From NCBI GenBank assembly GCA_934339365.1, contig CAKRHW010000001.1:124001-188000 (forward strand): 64,000 bases of DNA, written 5' to 3'. The stretch comes from an uncultured Lachnospiraceae bacterium. Its GTDB lineage: Bacteria > Bacillota > Clostridia > Lachnospirales > Lachnospiraceae. The notes beneath the pieces are model-generated. The model made no database searches. It was not told where the DNA came from and saw only the letters and a list, made by a program, of their open reading frames with translations. Both the position numbers and the translations under genes were made by a program. Each line of letters begins with the position of its first letter. Within the stretch, counting starts at the first letter, position 1. Positions 17,512 to 25,507 of this stretch are shown piece after piece.

Positions 17512-18455
17512 TCCATCCTCCCTTCATATTTTTGCAGAACATTCTTTTGAATCATCTGATATTCTTTCAGATTTTTTGATTTTTTTATCTGTTTTAATCC
17601 CTTCTCATCTCTGATACTTCTATTCAGATAAATCCATAACTGCTTTAATTTAAACAGCACATTTTTTTCATCCTGAAACGCTTCCTGATAAGACTCTGTT
17701 AACAGATTTAAAAATATCTCAAGCTTTTTTATATCTAATTTTTTGTCCTTTGAATCACCTTTTATCGTCTGAATCAGTTCCGGATCAGATAATAATCCTC
17801 TTCCTAACATTACATTTTGTGTTTTTTGAAACCGTTCTTTTATCTTGTTATAATCCTCTTTTGTATAAATATCTCCATTATAACACAGGCTGACATTTGC
17901 ATGTTTCTCGGCATATTCATAAATTTCCAGTCTTGGTTTATTTTTATACATATCCTTACGTACTCTCGGATGAATGATCAATTCCGAAACCGGATACTCA
18001 TTATAAATCTCTAAAAGCTCATAAAATTCATCGGGATCATCTCTTCCAATTCTTGTCTTAATTGAAATCTTTATCGTATTTTGTTTATAAATCTCATCTA
18101 AAAACTGTTTCAGCTGATCTAAATAAATTAAAAAGCCAGAACCTTTTCCTTTCGACACAACTGTTCCGGATGGACATCCTAAATTTAGATTTACTTCATC
18201 ATATCCCATTTCTAACAGTTGCTGTGCCGTCTTTTGAAATAATGCTGCATCATTTGACAAAATTTGTGGCACAACCCTGATATTTTGATTATTCTCTGGT
18301 AAAACATCTCTTTTTTCTCTATTTGTAAAACTCCTGTTTGCAGTAGGGGAAATAAAGGGAGTAAAATATTTATCAATCTGTCCGTATACCTGTTCATATG
18401 CATTTCGAAAAATATATCCTGTAATCCCTTCCATTGGTGCAAAATAAAATTTCAT
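17508..18455 (-). CDS. tRNA-dihydrouridine synthase family protein
   Basis: A 315-residue FMN enzyme reducing uridines in tRNA. It starts MKFYFAPMEGITGYIFRNA, the FMN-binding strand of the TIM barrel. The catalytic Cys is in NLGCPSGTV (about 97), with SIKTRIGRDD and HPRVRKDMY as further family signatures. The tail (about 240-315) is Lys-rich. It overlaps the preceding thiE/tenI-like gene by 4 bp, so it is probably the last gene of the thiamine operon transcript. The Dus subtype is not assigned. Confidence 0.92.
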   Translation of the reverse strand: MKFYFAPMEGITGYIFRNAYEQVYGQIDKYFTPFISPTANRSFTNREKRDVLPENNQNIRVVPQILSNDAALFQKTAQQLLEMGYDEVNLNLGCPSGTVVSKGKGSGFLIYLDQLKQFLDEIYKQNTIKISIKTRIGRDDPDEFYELLEIYNEYPVSELIIHPRVRKDMYKNKPRLEIYEYAEKHANVSLCYNGDIYTKEDYNKIKERFQKTQNVMLGRGLLSDPELIQTIKGDSKDKKLDIKKLEIFLNLLTESYQEAFQDEKNVLFKLKQLWIYLNRSIRDEKGLKQIKKSKNLKEYQMIQKNVLQKYEGRMD

Positions 18456-19108
18456 CCTGGTATCCTCTCTGTTTTCTCCTTCTCATATTGTTCTTTTTCC
18501 TTAACAGGGTGAAAAAAATCCGACATCATACATACACCGTATGCTCCCTGTTCTATACATTTTTGTGCATTATCTGAATGAATCCCACCAATGGCATAAA
18601 CCGGAATGGTGACTTCCTCGCATATTTCCTTTAAAAAAGCAAGTCCTCTTGGTGGCACACCTTCTTTACACTGTGTCTGAAAAATATGACCGGCTGTAAT
18701 ATAAGAAGCACCATGCTGTTGTGCCTTTTTCGCCTCCTCTACACTATGCACCGAAACACCAATTTGAAGAAATTTTTCCTTCTGATCTTTTTCTAATGCC
18801 CAAAAGCGTTGGAAAGGAAGATGAATATACGGATGATCTAATTCCATTGCAGTCTCTGTAAAAGAATGCAAAACACATAGTGTCTGATATTTTTTGCTCA
18901 AAGCAATTGCTTTTTTTGCAAGCGTCTGATACTGACTCTGCGATAAATCTTTTTCACGCAAAATCACGAAAGAAACCCTCTTTTTTAAGGCTTCTTCTAA
19001 TTGCATGAAATATGCATTCCACAGTTTTTCTGTTCCATTCGTTTCTTCCTGACCAAAAACAAGATGTCGATTCGTGATACAGACTGTTTTATACGTACAC
19101 ATAATCAT
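18452..19108 (-). CDS. ThiE/TenI superfamily protein
   Basis: A 218-residue TIM-barrel protein of the thiamine phosphate synthase / thiazole tautomerase superfamily. It shows ILREKDLS, IHLPFQRF, GVSVHSVEEAKKA, SYITAGHIFQTQCKEGVPPRGL and VYAIGGI. ThiE joins HMP-PP to the thiazole phosphate, while TenI isomerises the thiazole product of ThiG. The HLP form in place of the ThiE HLGQ-D segment leans towards TenI, but this is inference. It overlaps the end of thiH by 20 bp. A second ATG two codons on (19102) is an equal start candidate. Confidence 0.85.
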   Translation of the reverse strand: MIMCTYKTVCITNRHLVFGQEETNGTEKLWNAYFMQLEEALKKRVSFVILREKDLSQSQYQTLAKKAIALSKKYQTLCVLHSFTETAMELDHPYIHLPFQRFWALEKDQKEKFLQIGVSVHSVEEAKKAQQHGASYITAGHIFQTQCKEGVPPRGLAFLKEICEEVTIPVYAIGGIHSDNAQKCIEQGAYGVCMMSDFFHPVKEKEQYEKEKTERIPG

Positions 19109-20342
19109 TTAACACCGGTTGTAATCCTTCCTTTTCAATTTCTGTATACATTTCATCAAAACTACGGCTGTCTGATATTTCAAACTGTTCATCTCCCGCA
19201 TCCTGATCTTTCTTTCCTTTATACTTGCTCTCATGATCTCCAATTCCTGTAGATACGCCTGCTGACACTTTGGTTGCCGCAATTTTAACAATCCCATCCC
19301 GAAAATGTTTTTGCTCTCTTGATGATACCGTAATTCCAACATATGGAAGAAAAATACGGTATGCACACAGAACCTGACACAATTCTTTTTCATGTACATC
19401 AAGAGGCGAGATCTTATCATTATTAATAATCGGGCGAAGTCTCGGACAAGATAACGAATATTCTGCATGTGGATATTTTCTTTGTAAGTAATATACATGC
19501 AATGCACTTGCTAATGCATCTTTACGAAAATCAGACAATCCAAGCAAGGCAGAAAATCCAACTCCTCTCATTCCTCCCATCAAAGCACGTTCCTGTGCTT
19601 CAAAACGATATGGAAATACTCTTTTATGTCCTAACAAATGCAACGTCTCATATTTCTTTAAATCATATGTTTCCTGAAAAACAGTAACATAATCAGCACC
19701 GCACTCATGAAGATAACGATATTCCTCACTATTAACCGGATAAATCTCTAATCCGACATTTTTAAAGTATTTTGCTGCAAGTTTACATGCTTCCCCGATA
19801 TAAGAAACATCGCTTTTTGCCCTGCTTTCTCCGGTAAGCATTAAGATTTCCTCAATTCCGGAATCTGCAATTACCTTCATCTCTTTTTCTATTTCTTCCT
19901 TTGAAAGTCTTTTTCTTGTAATATCGTTATAACAGTTAAATCCGCAATAAATACAATAGTTCTCACAATAATTGGCAATATAAAGAGGTGTAAAAATATA
20001 TACGGTATTTCCGAAATGTTTGCTGGTCTCTCTCTTTGCTTTTTGTGCCATCTGCTCTAAAAACGGAAGAGCTGCCGGAGAAAGCAATGCTTTAAAATCT
20101 TCGATACTGCATGTTTCATGATACAATGCTCTTTTTACATCATCTGCTGTATAACTTTCGTAATCATATTCCTTCATTTGTTTTAACACTTTATCCATAA
20201 CATCCGAATGAATCTGTTCCATTCCAGGCATATACTCCATCGGATCAGTACGGACAGACGGATCCTGCTCGATCTTGTGTTTTCTTTCAAGAGCTTTTTC
20301 GCTTAATTTATCTGAATCTACAAAAAACTGATTTTGTGCCAT
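19089..20342 (-). CDS. thiH: 2-iminoacetate synthase ThiH
   Basis: A 417-residue radical SAM enzyme splitting tyrosine to dehydroglycine (2-iminoacetate) and p-cresol for thiazole synthesis in anaerobes. The [4Fe-4S] motif CxxxCxxC is in CENYCIYCGFNCYN (about residues 107-114). MLTGESRAKS and the C-terminal biotin/thiamin synthase-associated domain follow. The start codon lies 43 bp after the thiG stop. Its presence, with no ThiO-like oxidase in the block, fits anaerobic thiamine synthesis. Confidence 0.96.
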   Translation of the reverse strand: MAQNQFFVDSDKLSEKALERKHKIEQDPSVRTDPMEYMPGMEQIHSDVMDKVLKQMKEYDYESYTADDVKRALYHETCSIEDFKALLSPAALPFLEQMAQKAKRETSKHFGNTVYIFTPLYIANYCENYCIYCGFNCYNDITRKRLSKEEIEKEMKVIADSGIEEILMLTGESRAKSDVSYIGEACKLAAKYFKNVGLEIYPVNSEEYRYLHECGADYVTVFQETYDLKKYETLHLLGHKRVFPYRFEAQERALMGGMRGVGFSALLGLSDFRKDALASALHVYYLQRKYPHAEYSLSCPRLRPIINNDKISPLDVHEKELCQVLCAYRIFLPYVGITVSSREQKHFRDGIVKIAATKVSAGVSTGIGDHESKYKGKKDQDAGDEQFEISDSRSFDEMYTEIEKEGLQPVLNDYVYV

Positions 20343-20385
20343 ATTTATCCTTCTTTCTGCATTTGATACTATATCATTGATTTGA

Positions 20386-21156
20386 TTAATCCCGTAAAAA
20401 TCCTGTCAGTGGATCGGATGCCTCTGCGCCACGCTCTAATACTCTTCCAAGTCCTGCAAGATATGCACTTCTTCCCGCTTCAATTGCATTTTTAAATGCA
20501 CCTGCCATCTGCGGAATATCTTTTGCCGTTGCGATTGCTGTATTTGCCATAATTGCTGCTGCACCCATTTCCATTGCTTCACATGCCTGGGATGGCTTTC
20601 CAATTCCTGCATCTACAATCACCGGCAAATCAATTTCATCAATGATAATCTGAATAAATTCTTTGGTAGCAAGTCCTTTATTCGAACCAATCGGAGAAGC
20701 AAGTGGCATAACCGCTGCTGCACCTGCATCCACTAACTGTCTGGCCGTATACAGGTCTGGATACATATATGGCAAAACGACAAATCCTTCTTTTGCTAAA
20801 ATCTCTGTAGCTTTTACTGTTTCTGCATTATCCGGCAATAAATACTTGCTGTCTTTCATAATTTCAATTTTCACAAAATCCCCGCATCCTAATTCTCTAG
20901 ACATTCTTGCAATCCGGACTGCTTCCTTTGCATCTCTTGCCCCTGAAGTATTCGGAAGCAATGTTACGTTTTTGGGAATATAATCTAAAATATTCTCACT
21001 TTCTTTGGTATTTGTTCTTCTTACAGCAAGTGTAATAATCTCAGCTCCTGCATTTTCTACTGCTGCCTGAATCAATTCTAAAGAATATTTCCCTGAACCT
21101 AAAATAAATCTTGAAGAAAATTCCTTTCCTCCAATTACTAACGTATCTTTTTGCAT
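20386..21156 (-). CDS. thiG: Thiazole synthase ThiG
   Basis: A 256-residue barrel enzyme condensing deoxyxylulose 5-phosphate, dehydroglycine and ThiS-thiocarboxylate. It begins MQKDTLVIGGKEFSSRFILGSGKY. The Schiff-base Lys region is DFVKIEIMKDSKYLLPD, and the phosphate-binding end is VDAGIGKPSQA and ANTAIA. I start it at 21156, because the GGAGG inside the end of thiF lies 9 nt upstream; the ATG five codons earlier would place that GGAGG inside the gene. It is 1 nt from the thiF stop. Confidence 0.96.
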   Translation of the reverse strand: MQKDTLVIGGKEFSSRFILGSGKYSLELIQAAVENAGAEIITLAVRRTNTKESENILDYIPKNVTLLPNTSGARDAKEAVRIARMSRELGCGDFVKIEIMKDSKYLLPDNAETVKATEILAKEGFVVLPYMYPDLYTARQLVDAGAAAVMPLASPIGSNKGLATKEFIQIIIDEIDLPVIVDAGIGKPSQACEAMEMGAAAIMANTAIATAKDIPQMAGAFKNAIEAGRSAYLAGLGRVLERGAEASDPLTGFLRD

Positions 21157-21157
21157 T

Positions 21158-21772
21158 TTATTTTCCTCCATGTTTGATAATTAACTCGATAATTGTATTA
21201 GCCTGATGTCCTGCACAGATCATCACGCGTGGTGCCATCAGTCCCCACTGATCTGTAATCTGTGAAACACCATCTCCACATAAATAATAATGCTCCATTA
21301 TTTTTCGCGTCTGTATGGTATTGCCTGTTGCATATCCTGCCATTCCCGATGCTCCTACGAGATATTTATCCGGCATCTGCTCTAACACTGCATTTGTAAG
21401 CATCGCTTTTTGTTCTGGAACATCAAATGCCTCACAGATATACTGCTCTTTTGCTAATAATTCTGTTACATTTTTCTCTGTTATTTTCTGATATGTTGTC
21501 TGAATCTCAACATATGGAGCAAATTGTAAAATAATATTTTTTAATGCCATTGGTTTGGGTTGTCCTAAACTGGGAATCTGATATTGCTGACGATTCAGAT
21601 TTGTCAGATCTACTTCATCAAAATCAATCAGATGTAAATGCCCTACACCACATCTGGCAAGGGCAATCGCAATATTCGAACCTAACCCTCCAAGCCCACA
21701 GATTGCAACTCTGGCATCAGACAGACAATCCTGTACTTTTTTTGTATGACGAAGTTCTAATGCCTGCTGCAT
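21158..21772 (-). CDS. thiF: ThiF family-2 sulfur-carrier adenylyltransferase
   Basis: A 204-residue E1-like enzyme that adenylates the ThiS C-terminus. The ATP-binding GLGGLGSNIA (about 26-35) is followed by DFDEVDLTNLNRQQY, which has the conserved Asp and Arg. It is the short class without a zinc-binding C-terminal domain. The nine in-frame codons before the ATG read IDHIPSRSE, which resembles the usual family N-terminus (IP..EE). No ATG, GTG or TTG starts them, so the true start may be a rare codon, or the N-terminus is shortened. Confidence 0.9.
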   Translation of the reverse strand: MQQALELRHTKKVQDCLSDARVAICGLGGLGSNIAIALARCGVGHLHLIDFDEVDLTNLNRQQYQIPSLGQPKPMALKNIILQFAPYVEIQTTYQKITEKNVTELLAKEQYICEAFDVPEQKAMLTNAVLEQMPDKYLVGASGMAGYATGNTIQTRKIMEHYYLCGDGVSQITDQWGLMAPRVMICAGHQANTIIELIIKHGGK

Positions 21773-21795
21773 TTCACTTCTTGAAGGTATATGAT

Positions 21796-21999
21796 CTATT
21801 TTCCTGCACCTCCTCCTACAAAGCTTACAATTTCTACAATATCGCCATCTTTTAATACAAATGTATCATATTCTGATTTTGGTACTATTTTCTCATTGCA
21901 TTCCACTGCAATCCGTTCTCTTTTATAACCATGTTCCTCTAAATAAGTTGTCAATAAAATCTCCTGCAAATCAGTATCTTTTCCATTAATTCGAATCAT
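21796..21999 (-). CDS. thiS: Sulfur carrier protein ThiS with extra C-terminal residues
   Basis: A 67-residue ubiquitin-like sulfur carrier. It runs MIRINGKDTDLQ ... AVECNEKIVPKSEYDTFVLKDGDIVEIVSFVGGGAGK. ThiS normally ends in Gly-Gly, whose carboxylate is activated by ThiF. Here three residues (Ala-Gly-Lys) follow the Gly run. The ATG at 21999 has AAAGGAG 8 nt upstream; an in-frame extension upstream runs through the leader hairpin and is not real. It is the first gene of the thiazole operon. Confidence 0.92.
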   Translation of the reverse strand: MIRINGKDTDLQEILLTTYLEEHGYKRERIAVECNEKIVPKSEYDTFVLKDGDIVEIVSFVGGGAGK

Positions 22000-22032
22000 A
22001 AATGCTCCTTTCTTTCCTTTCTTGTGACTAAA

Positions 22033-22084
22033 AAAGCCACACGAAAAAATACACCCGTGGTGGTGTACCCCTTCATGTGGCTTT
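22033..22084 (-). promoter_or_regulatory. Terminator-like leader hairpin of the thiamine operon
   Basis: On the minus strand AAAGCCACATGAA pairs with TTCGTGTGGCTTT (13 bp, one G-U), enclosing an inner TACACC / GGTGTA stem, and is followed by a T run. It lies between the promoter and thiS. I find no THI-box (no CTGAGA, no GAACCTGAT). Confidence 0.65.
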
Positions 22085-22099
22085 CGTCGCACTCTGTCT

Positions 22100-22131
22100 A
22101 TTATACTAATCAATTTCTCTGCCTTTGTCAA
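22100..22131 (-). promoter_or_regulatory. Promoter of the thiS operon
   Basis: Minus-strand TTGACA (22131-22126) and TATAAT (22105-22100), with a 20-bp spacer. A TAGTAT at 17 bp is an alternative -10. It begins just after the PLD gene stop, so the thi operon can be transcribed separately. Confidence 0.55.
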
Positions 22132-22137
22132 GTTTAT

Positions 22138-23544
22138 TTACAATAAACATCGAATCGGACGAATCAAAACACGAAGAATCTGATACATCACTTTCTTTTT
22201 TGTATCGAAATCTTTTTCTGTATAATGACTGCCATATTGATAGTCTTCCCCTTTTTTTATACTTTTACAATAGTTTTTATCATCTGAAATTTTATCCCGG
22301 ATTTTTGCATTGAAATCTTTTGAATCCAGAACAAGCATCAATTCTGTATCTAAATAGGCACTTCTCATATCCAAATTCATAGAACCAACAATGGAAATTC
22401 TGTCATCCACAACAATATTTTTTGTATGCAGAGAATGATCTCTTCGATATTCCCTGATTTCTAATCCTAAATCTAATAATTTTTGTTTCTGGTTCAGATA
22501 ATCTGTGCATCCCCATGGATTTGCTCCTTTTTTCGGATCATTAATAAAAAACTCCACATTTTCTGCATGTTGACAGATTTCCTTAATATCCTTTTTCATG
22601 TCATTGCTTAAAATAACATATGGCGTATATACCGAAATATTCTGTCCTGTTTTCATAATTTCAGAAAGACAATACCACAAATCCGGTGTTTTATTTTCTG
22701 CTTCGATGGGATTTGACAGTAACGTAATCTTATTAGTTTCCATCAGTCCATTCTGGTAAAATTTGTCTGCTTCTGTTGTACCATAAAGTTCTTTTACTTT
22801 TTCGTAGCGTTGTATTAACTCTTTCTTTGCATCTGTTTCCTTTTTATTTTCCTTTTTCTTCTGTGTCTTAGAACCCTTATACTCCCAGATTTTTTCAAAA
22901 TACTGTTGCAGTTCTTCTATAGAAGTTCCTTCTTTTTCTCCTTCTTCCTTTACGAATACTTCCGTATCTTCATTCTTTCCACCACTATACTCTCCTAAGA
23001 ATAAATTCATTGTATTTCTGCCCCCGAGTACATACATCTGATCATCGGTAATTAAATATTTATCATGCATTCTGCACTCTGCTTTCCATGGAAGCAAAAG
23101 ATTTACCGGATTATAAATCTTTAAAGTAATATTTTCATTTGCTGCTAAAGCCTGAAAATAAGGACTTCCCTTAACGTCTAACAAACCACTGATTCCATCC
23201 ACAATCATTCGTACTTTTACTCCCCGGTTGGCCGCATGAAGAAGCATTGCCATCATATCTTTTCCCGCCTCATCTGCGTTAAAATCAAAAGTTGAAAACA
23301 GGATCTCCTTTTTGGCATCTTCACACATATGAAACCGGTACTCCATGGCATTCTGATTATCTGTGATATAGGCAGCCTTTTCTGTTCCTCTTGTATCACT
23401 TTTCAAATCTTCTACATGAAAATTTTTCTGGGTTTCATCACCAGGCTGTTTATGATACAAAAATGGCATCCAGGTTCCTAAAATCAAATAGGAAATTACA
23501 ATCAGCAGACAAAACAGTCCTCTGCGAATGATCTTTTTTTTCAT
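22138..23544 (-). CDS. Membrane-anchored phospholipase D-family protein (cardiolipin synthase-like)
   Basis: A 468-residue protein with one N-terminal hydrophobic helix (about 8-28). It has two PLD/HKD motifs, HDKYLITDDQMYVLGGRN (about 180) and HTKNIVVDDRISIVGSMN (about 380). Each motif gives HxKxxxxD, so both halves of the active site are intact. Such proteins make cardiolipin or act as phosphodiesterases on lipids. Clustering with pgsA just upstream (16 bp) supports a phospholipid role. A Lys-rich insert (about 235-262) separates the two halves. Confidence 0.85.
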   Translation of the reverse strand: MKKKIIRRGLFCLLIVISYLILGTWMPFLYHKQPGDETQKNFHVEDLKSDTRGTEKAAYITDNQNAMEYRFHMCEDAKKEILFSTFDFNADEAGKDMMAMLLHAANRGVKVRMIVDGISGLLDVKGSPYFQALAANENITLKIYNPVNLLLPWKAECRMHDKYLITDDQMYVLGGRNTMNLFLGEYSGGKNEDTEVFVKEEGEKEGTSIEELQQYFEKIWEYKGSKTQKKKENKKETDAKKELIQRYEKVKELYGTTEADKFYQNGLMETNKITLLSNPIEAENKTPDLWYCLSEIMKTGQNISVYTPYVILSNDMKKDIKEICQHAENVEFFINDPKKGANPWGCTDYLNQKQKLLDLGLEIREYRRDHSLHTKNIVVDDRISIVGSMNLDMRSAYLDTELMLVLDSKDFNAKIRDKISDDKNYCKSIKKGEDYQYGSHYTEKDFDTKKKVMYQILRVLIRPIRCLL

Positions 23545-23560
23545 AATTCATGTCCTTTCC

Positions 23561-24115
23561 TTATCTTTTCGATAAAAGATGATAAAATCGAACTGCATAC
23601 ATCAGCCATGCAAAGAAAATGGCCAGACAGGTAATACCCATAAACAGAATGGCATATACCTCAGGCATCGGATCCCACAGTAAATCCAAAATCAAAGTTA
23701 CAAACGATACAGCTGTACAGATTTTACCATACCAGAATGCACCTCCTGTCGTCTTTCCTGTCTTTTTTACAGTAATAAACTGCATCATCAGCATAAAACA
23801 TTCCTTTGCAATCATACTGACTGCAATGACTCTCACATAAGAATTCTTCCATGCCAGAAATGCAAATAACACACACAGGGTTAGTTTATCTGCTACCGGA
23901 TCTAATGCTTTTCCAAATTCTGTTACCTGATGAAATTTTCTTGCTATTTTCCCATCTAGAAAATCTGTCAATGCTGAAAAAATTAAAAGCACAATCTTTG
24001 CTGTACGATAATCCTTCAAAATGCAGATTCCGATAACCGGTAAAAGTGCAATCCGGATATATCCTAAAATATTAGGAATTGTAAATAATTCTTCTTTTTT
24101 TACCGCAAATTTCAT
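23561..24115 (-). CDS. pgsA: CDP-alcohol phosphatidyltransferase, PgsA-like
   Basis: A 184-residue membrane enzyme. The CDP-alcohol phosphatidyltransferase signature D-x2-DG-x2-AR-x8-G-x3-D-x3-D is complete in DFLDGKIARKFHQVTEFGKALDPVADK. The N-terminal TIPNILGYIRIALLPV is typical of phosphatidylglycerophosphate synthase. It probably makes phosphatidylglycerophosphate from CDP-diacylglycerol. It overlaps the end of trpF by 4 bp and precedes the PLD protein. A second pgsA elsewhere cannot be excluded. Confidence 0.85.
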   Translation of the reverse strand: MKFAVKKEELFTIPNILGYIRIALLPVIGICILKDYRTAKIVLLIFSALTDFLDGKIARKFHQVTEFGKALDPVADKLTLCVLFAFLAWKNSYVRVIAVSMIAKECFMLMMQFITVKKTGKTTGGAFWYGKICTAVSFVTLILDLLWDPMPEVYAILFMGITCLAIFFAWLMYAVRFYHLLSKR

Positions 24116-24717
24116 CTTCTTACCTCATTGGCAAACTCTTTTATTTTGTCTGCATCTTTCCCTTTTTTATCATCACATTCAACCCCGGAAGATACATCTA
24201 CTACATCCGGGCTGACACATTGGATTGCTTCTTTTACATTTTCCTTTTTTAATCCTCCTGCAAGAATCCATAATTTTCCATCTCTTGGAATTTCTTTCAT
24301 GGAATTCCAGTCAAAAACCTGACCGCTTCCCGGTGTTGCAGCATCGAATACATACCCTTTTATTTTTTCGTTTCGGGCATATTTTTCATAATGAGCCAAG
24401 TCTTTTACATTAAAAGCCTTCCATACCGGAATATGAATGGACTCTAATACCCCTTCTTCCATCGCTCCATGTATCTGAATAATGTCAAATCCTGCTTCTT
24501 CAATCTGCTTTGTCTGTTCCATTGTCGGTGATACAACAACTGCGACTTTCAAAATCTCTTTGTTTAATTTCCTGATTATTTTTTTTGCCTGCTCAATCGT
24601 AATATTTCTTTTACTTTTTGGGAAAAACAATACCATTCCACCATAATGAATCTGATTTTCATTTAATAAAACTGCATCCTGTTCTGTCATCAGTCCACAT
24701 ACTTTTATCTTTGCCAT
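24112..24717 (-). CDS. trpF: Phosphoribosylanthranilate isomerase
   Basis: A 201-residue barrel enzyme of tryptophan synthesis (PRA to CdRP). It begins MAKIKVCGLMTEQDAV, where Cys7 is the catalytic base in the KICG motif. The catalytic Asp is in YVFDAATPGSGQVFDW, and the end has LAGGLKKENV and VDVSSGVE. It is separated from any other trp gene and heads a transcript with pgsA. A TATAAT lies about 50 bp upstream and GAGGAAAG precedes the start. Confidence 0.95.
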   Translation of the reverse strand: MAKIKVCGLMTEQDAVLLNENQIHYGGMVLFFPKSKRNITIEQAKKIIRKLNKEILKVAVVVSPTMEQTKQIEEAGFDIIQIHGAMEEGVLESIHIPVWKAFNVKDLAHYEKYARNEKIKGYVFDAATPGSGQVFDWNSMKEIPRDGKLWILAGGLKKENVKEAIQCVSPDVVDVSSGVECDDKKGKDADKIKEFANEVRR

Positions 24718-24794
24718 TTTCTTTCCTCTTTCTATTTTCTAACAATATGTAATTACTTTATCTAGATTATACACTAATTTTCCAAAAATGGAAT

Positions 24795-24836
24795 AAAAAA
24801 GGTGCCTCAAAAGTATAACTTTCAAGACACTCTTTT
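24795..24836 (-). terminator. Terminator after pdxT
   Basis: A minus-strand hairpin (AGTGTCTTGAAAGT with ACTTTTGAGGCACC) with a T run, about 30 bp after the pdxT stop. Confidence 0.75.
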
Positions 24837-24864
24837 AGATGTTATCAATCGATACCATTTTACT

Positions 24865-25431
24865 CTATGCTTCTTTTATCATCTTTACAAAATATTCATG
24901 CACCAGAAGATTATCTGTCACTTCCGGATGAAATGCTGTAGCTAACTGATTTTCCTGACGTGCTGCAACAATTTTTCCATCTACAACCGCTAACACATCT
25001 ACATTTTCTCCTGCTTTTTCAATGTATGGAGCACGAATAAATGTCATCGGAATTGTTCCAATCCCTTTAAATTCTGCCTCTGTATTAAAGCTTCCTAACT
25101 GTCTTCCGTATGCATTTCTTTTTGCACAGATATCCATCGTTCCAAGACAGGCAACTCCGGCTTCTACTTCTTTTGCAAGAAGAATTAATCCTGCACAGGT
25201 TCCCCATACCGGCAATCCGTTCTGAATTCTTTTTTGAATTTCATCAAACAGGTCTAATTCATGAAGTAATTTGCCAATTACTGTACTTTCTCCACCCGGA
25301 ATAATTAAGGCATCAAATTCACGTTCTAAATCTTTCTTCTGACGTATCTCAAAACATTCTACTCCAAGTCGTTCTAAACTATGCTCATGCTCTGCAAATG
25401 CGCCCTGTAATGCTAATACTGCTACTGTCAT
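24865..25431 (-). CDS. pdxT: Pyridoxal 5'-phosphate synthase glutaminase subunit PdxT
   Basis: A 188-residue class I glutamine amidotransferase that supplies ammonia to PdxS. It begins MTVAVLALQGAFAEHEHSLERLG. The oxyanion region is IIPGGESTVIGKLL. The catalytic Cys is in WGTCAGLILLA and the His-Glu pair in TAFHPEV. It lies 76 bp after pdxS, with a hairpin between the two. Confidence 0.97.
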   Translation of the reverse strand: MTVAVLALQGAFAEHEHSLERLGVECFEIRQKKDLEREFDALIIPGGESTVIGKLLHELDLFDEIQKRIQNGLPVWGTCAGLILLAKEVEAGVACLGTMDICAKRNAYGRQLGSFNTEAEFKGIGTIPMTFIRAPYIEKAGENVDVLAVVDGKIVAARQENQLATAFHPEVTDNLLVHEYFVKMIKEA

Positions 25432-25470
25432 ATTTTATTTCTCCTTTTTCCAAATATCGCCTTTGACTTG

Positions 25471-25495
25471 AAATAGCTCCCAAAGGGAGCTATTT
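25471..25495 (-). terminator. Hairpin between pdxS and pdxT
   Basis: A perfect 11-bp stem AAATAGCTCCC / GGGAGCTATTT with a 3-nt loop. It lacks a long T run, so it may be a processing or stability element or a partial terminator setting the PdxS:PdxT ratio. Confidence 0.55.
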
Positions 25496-25507
25496 TCAAT
25501 CGGTATT

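Noticed and set aside
22000..22131. Upstream in-frame extension of ThiS (44 residues)
   Set aside because: It reads through the promoter and leader hairpin and contains no ThiS-like sequence. A good ribosome site precedes the ATG at 21999.
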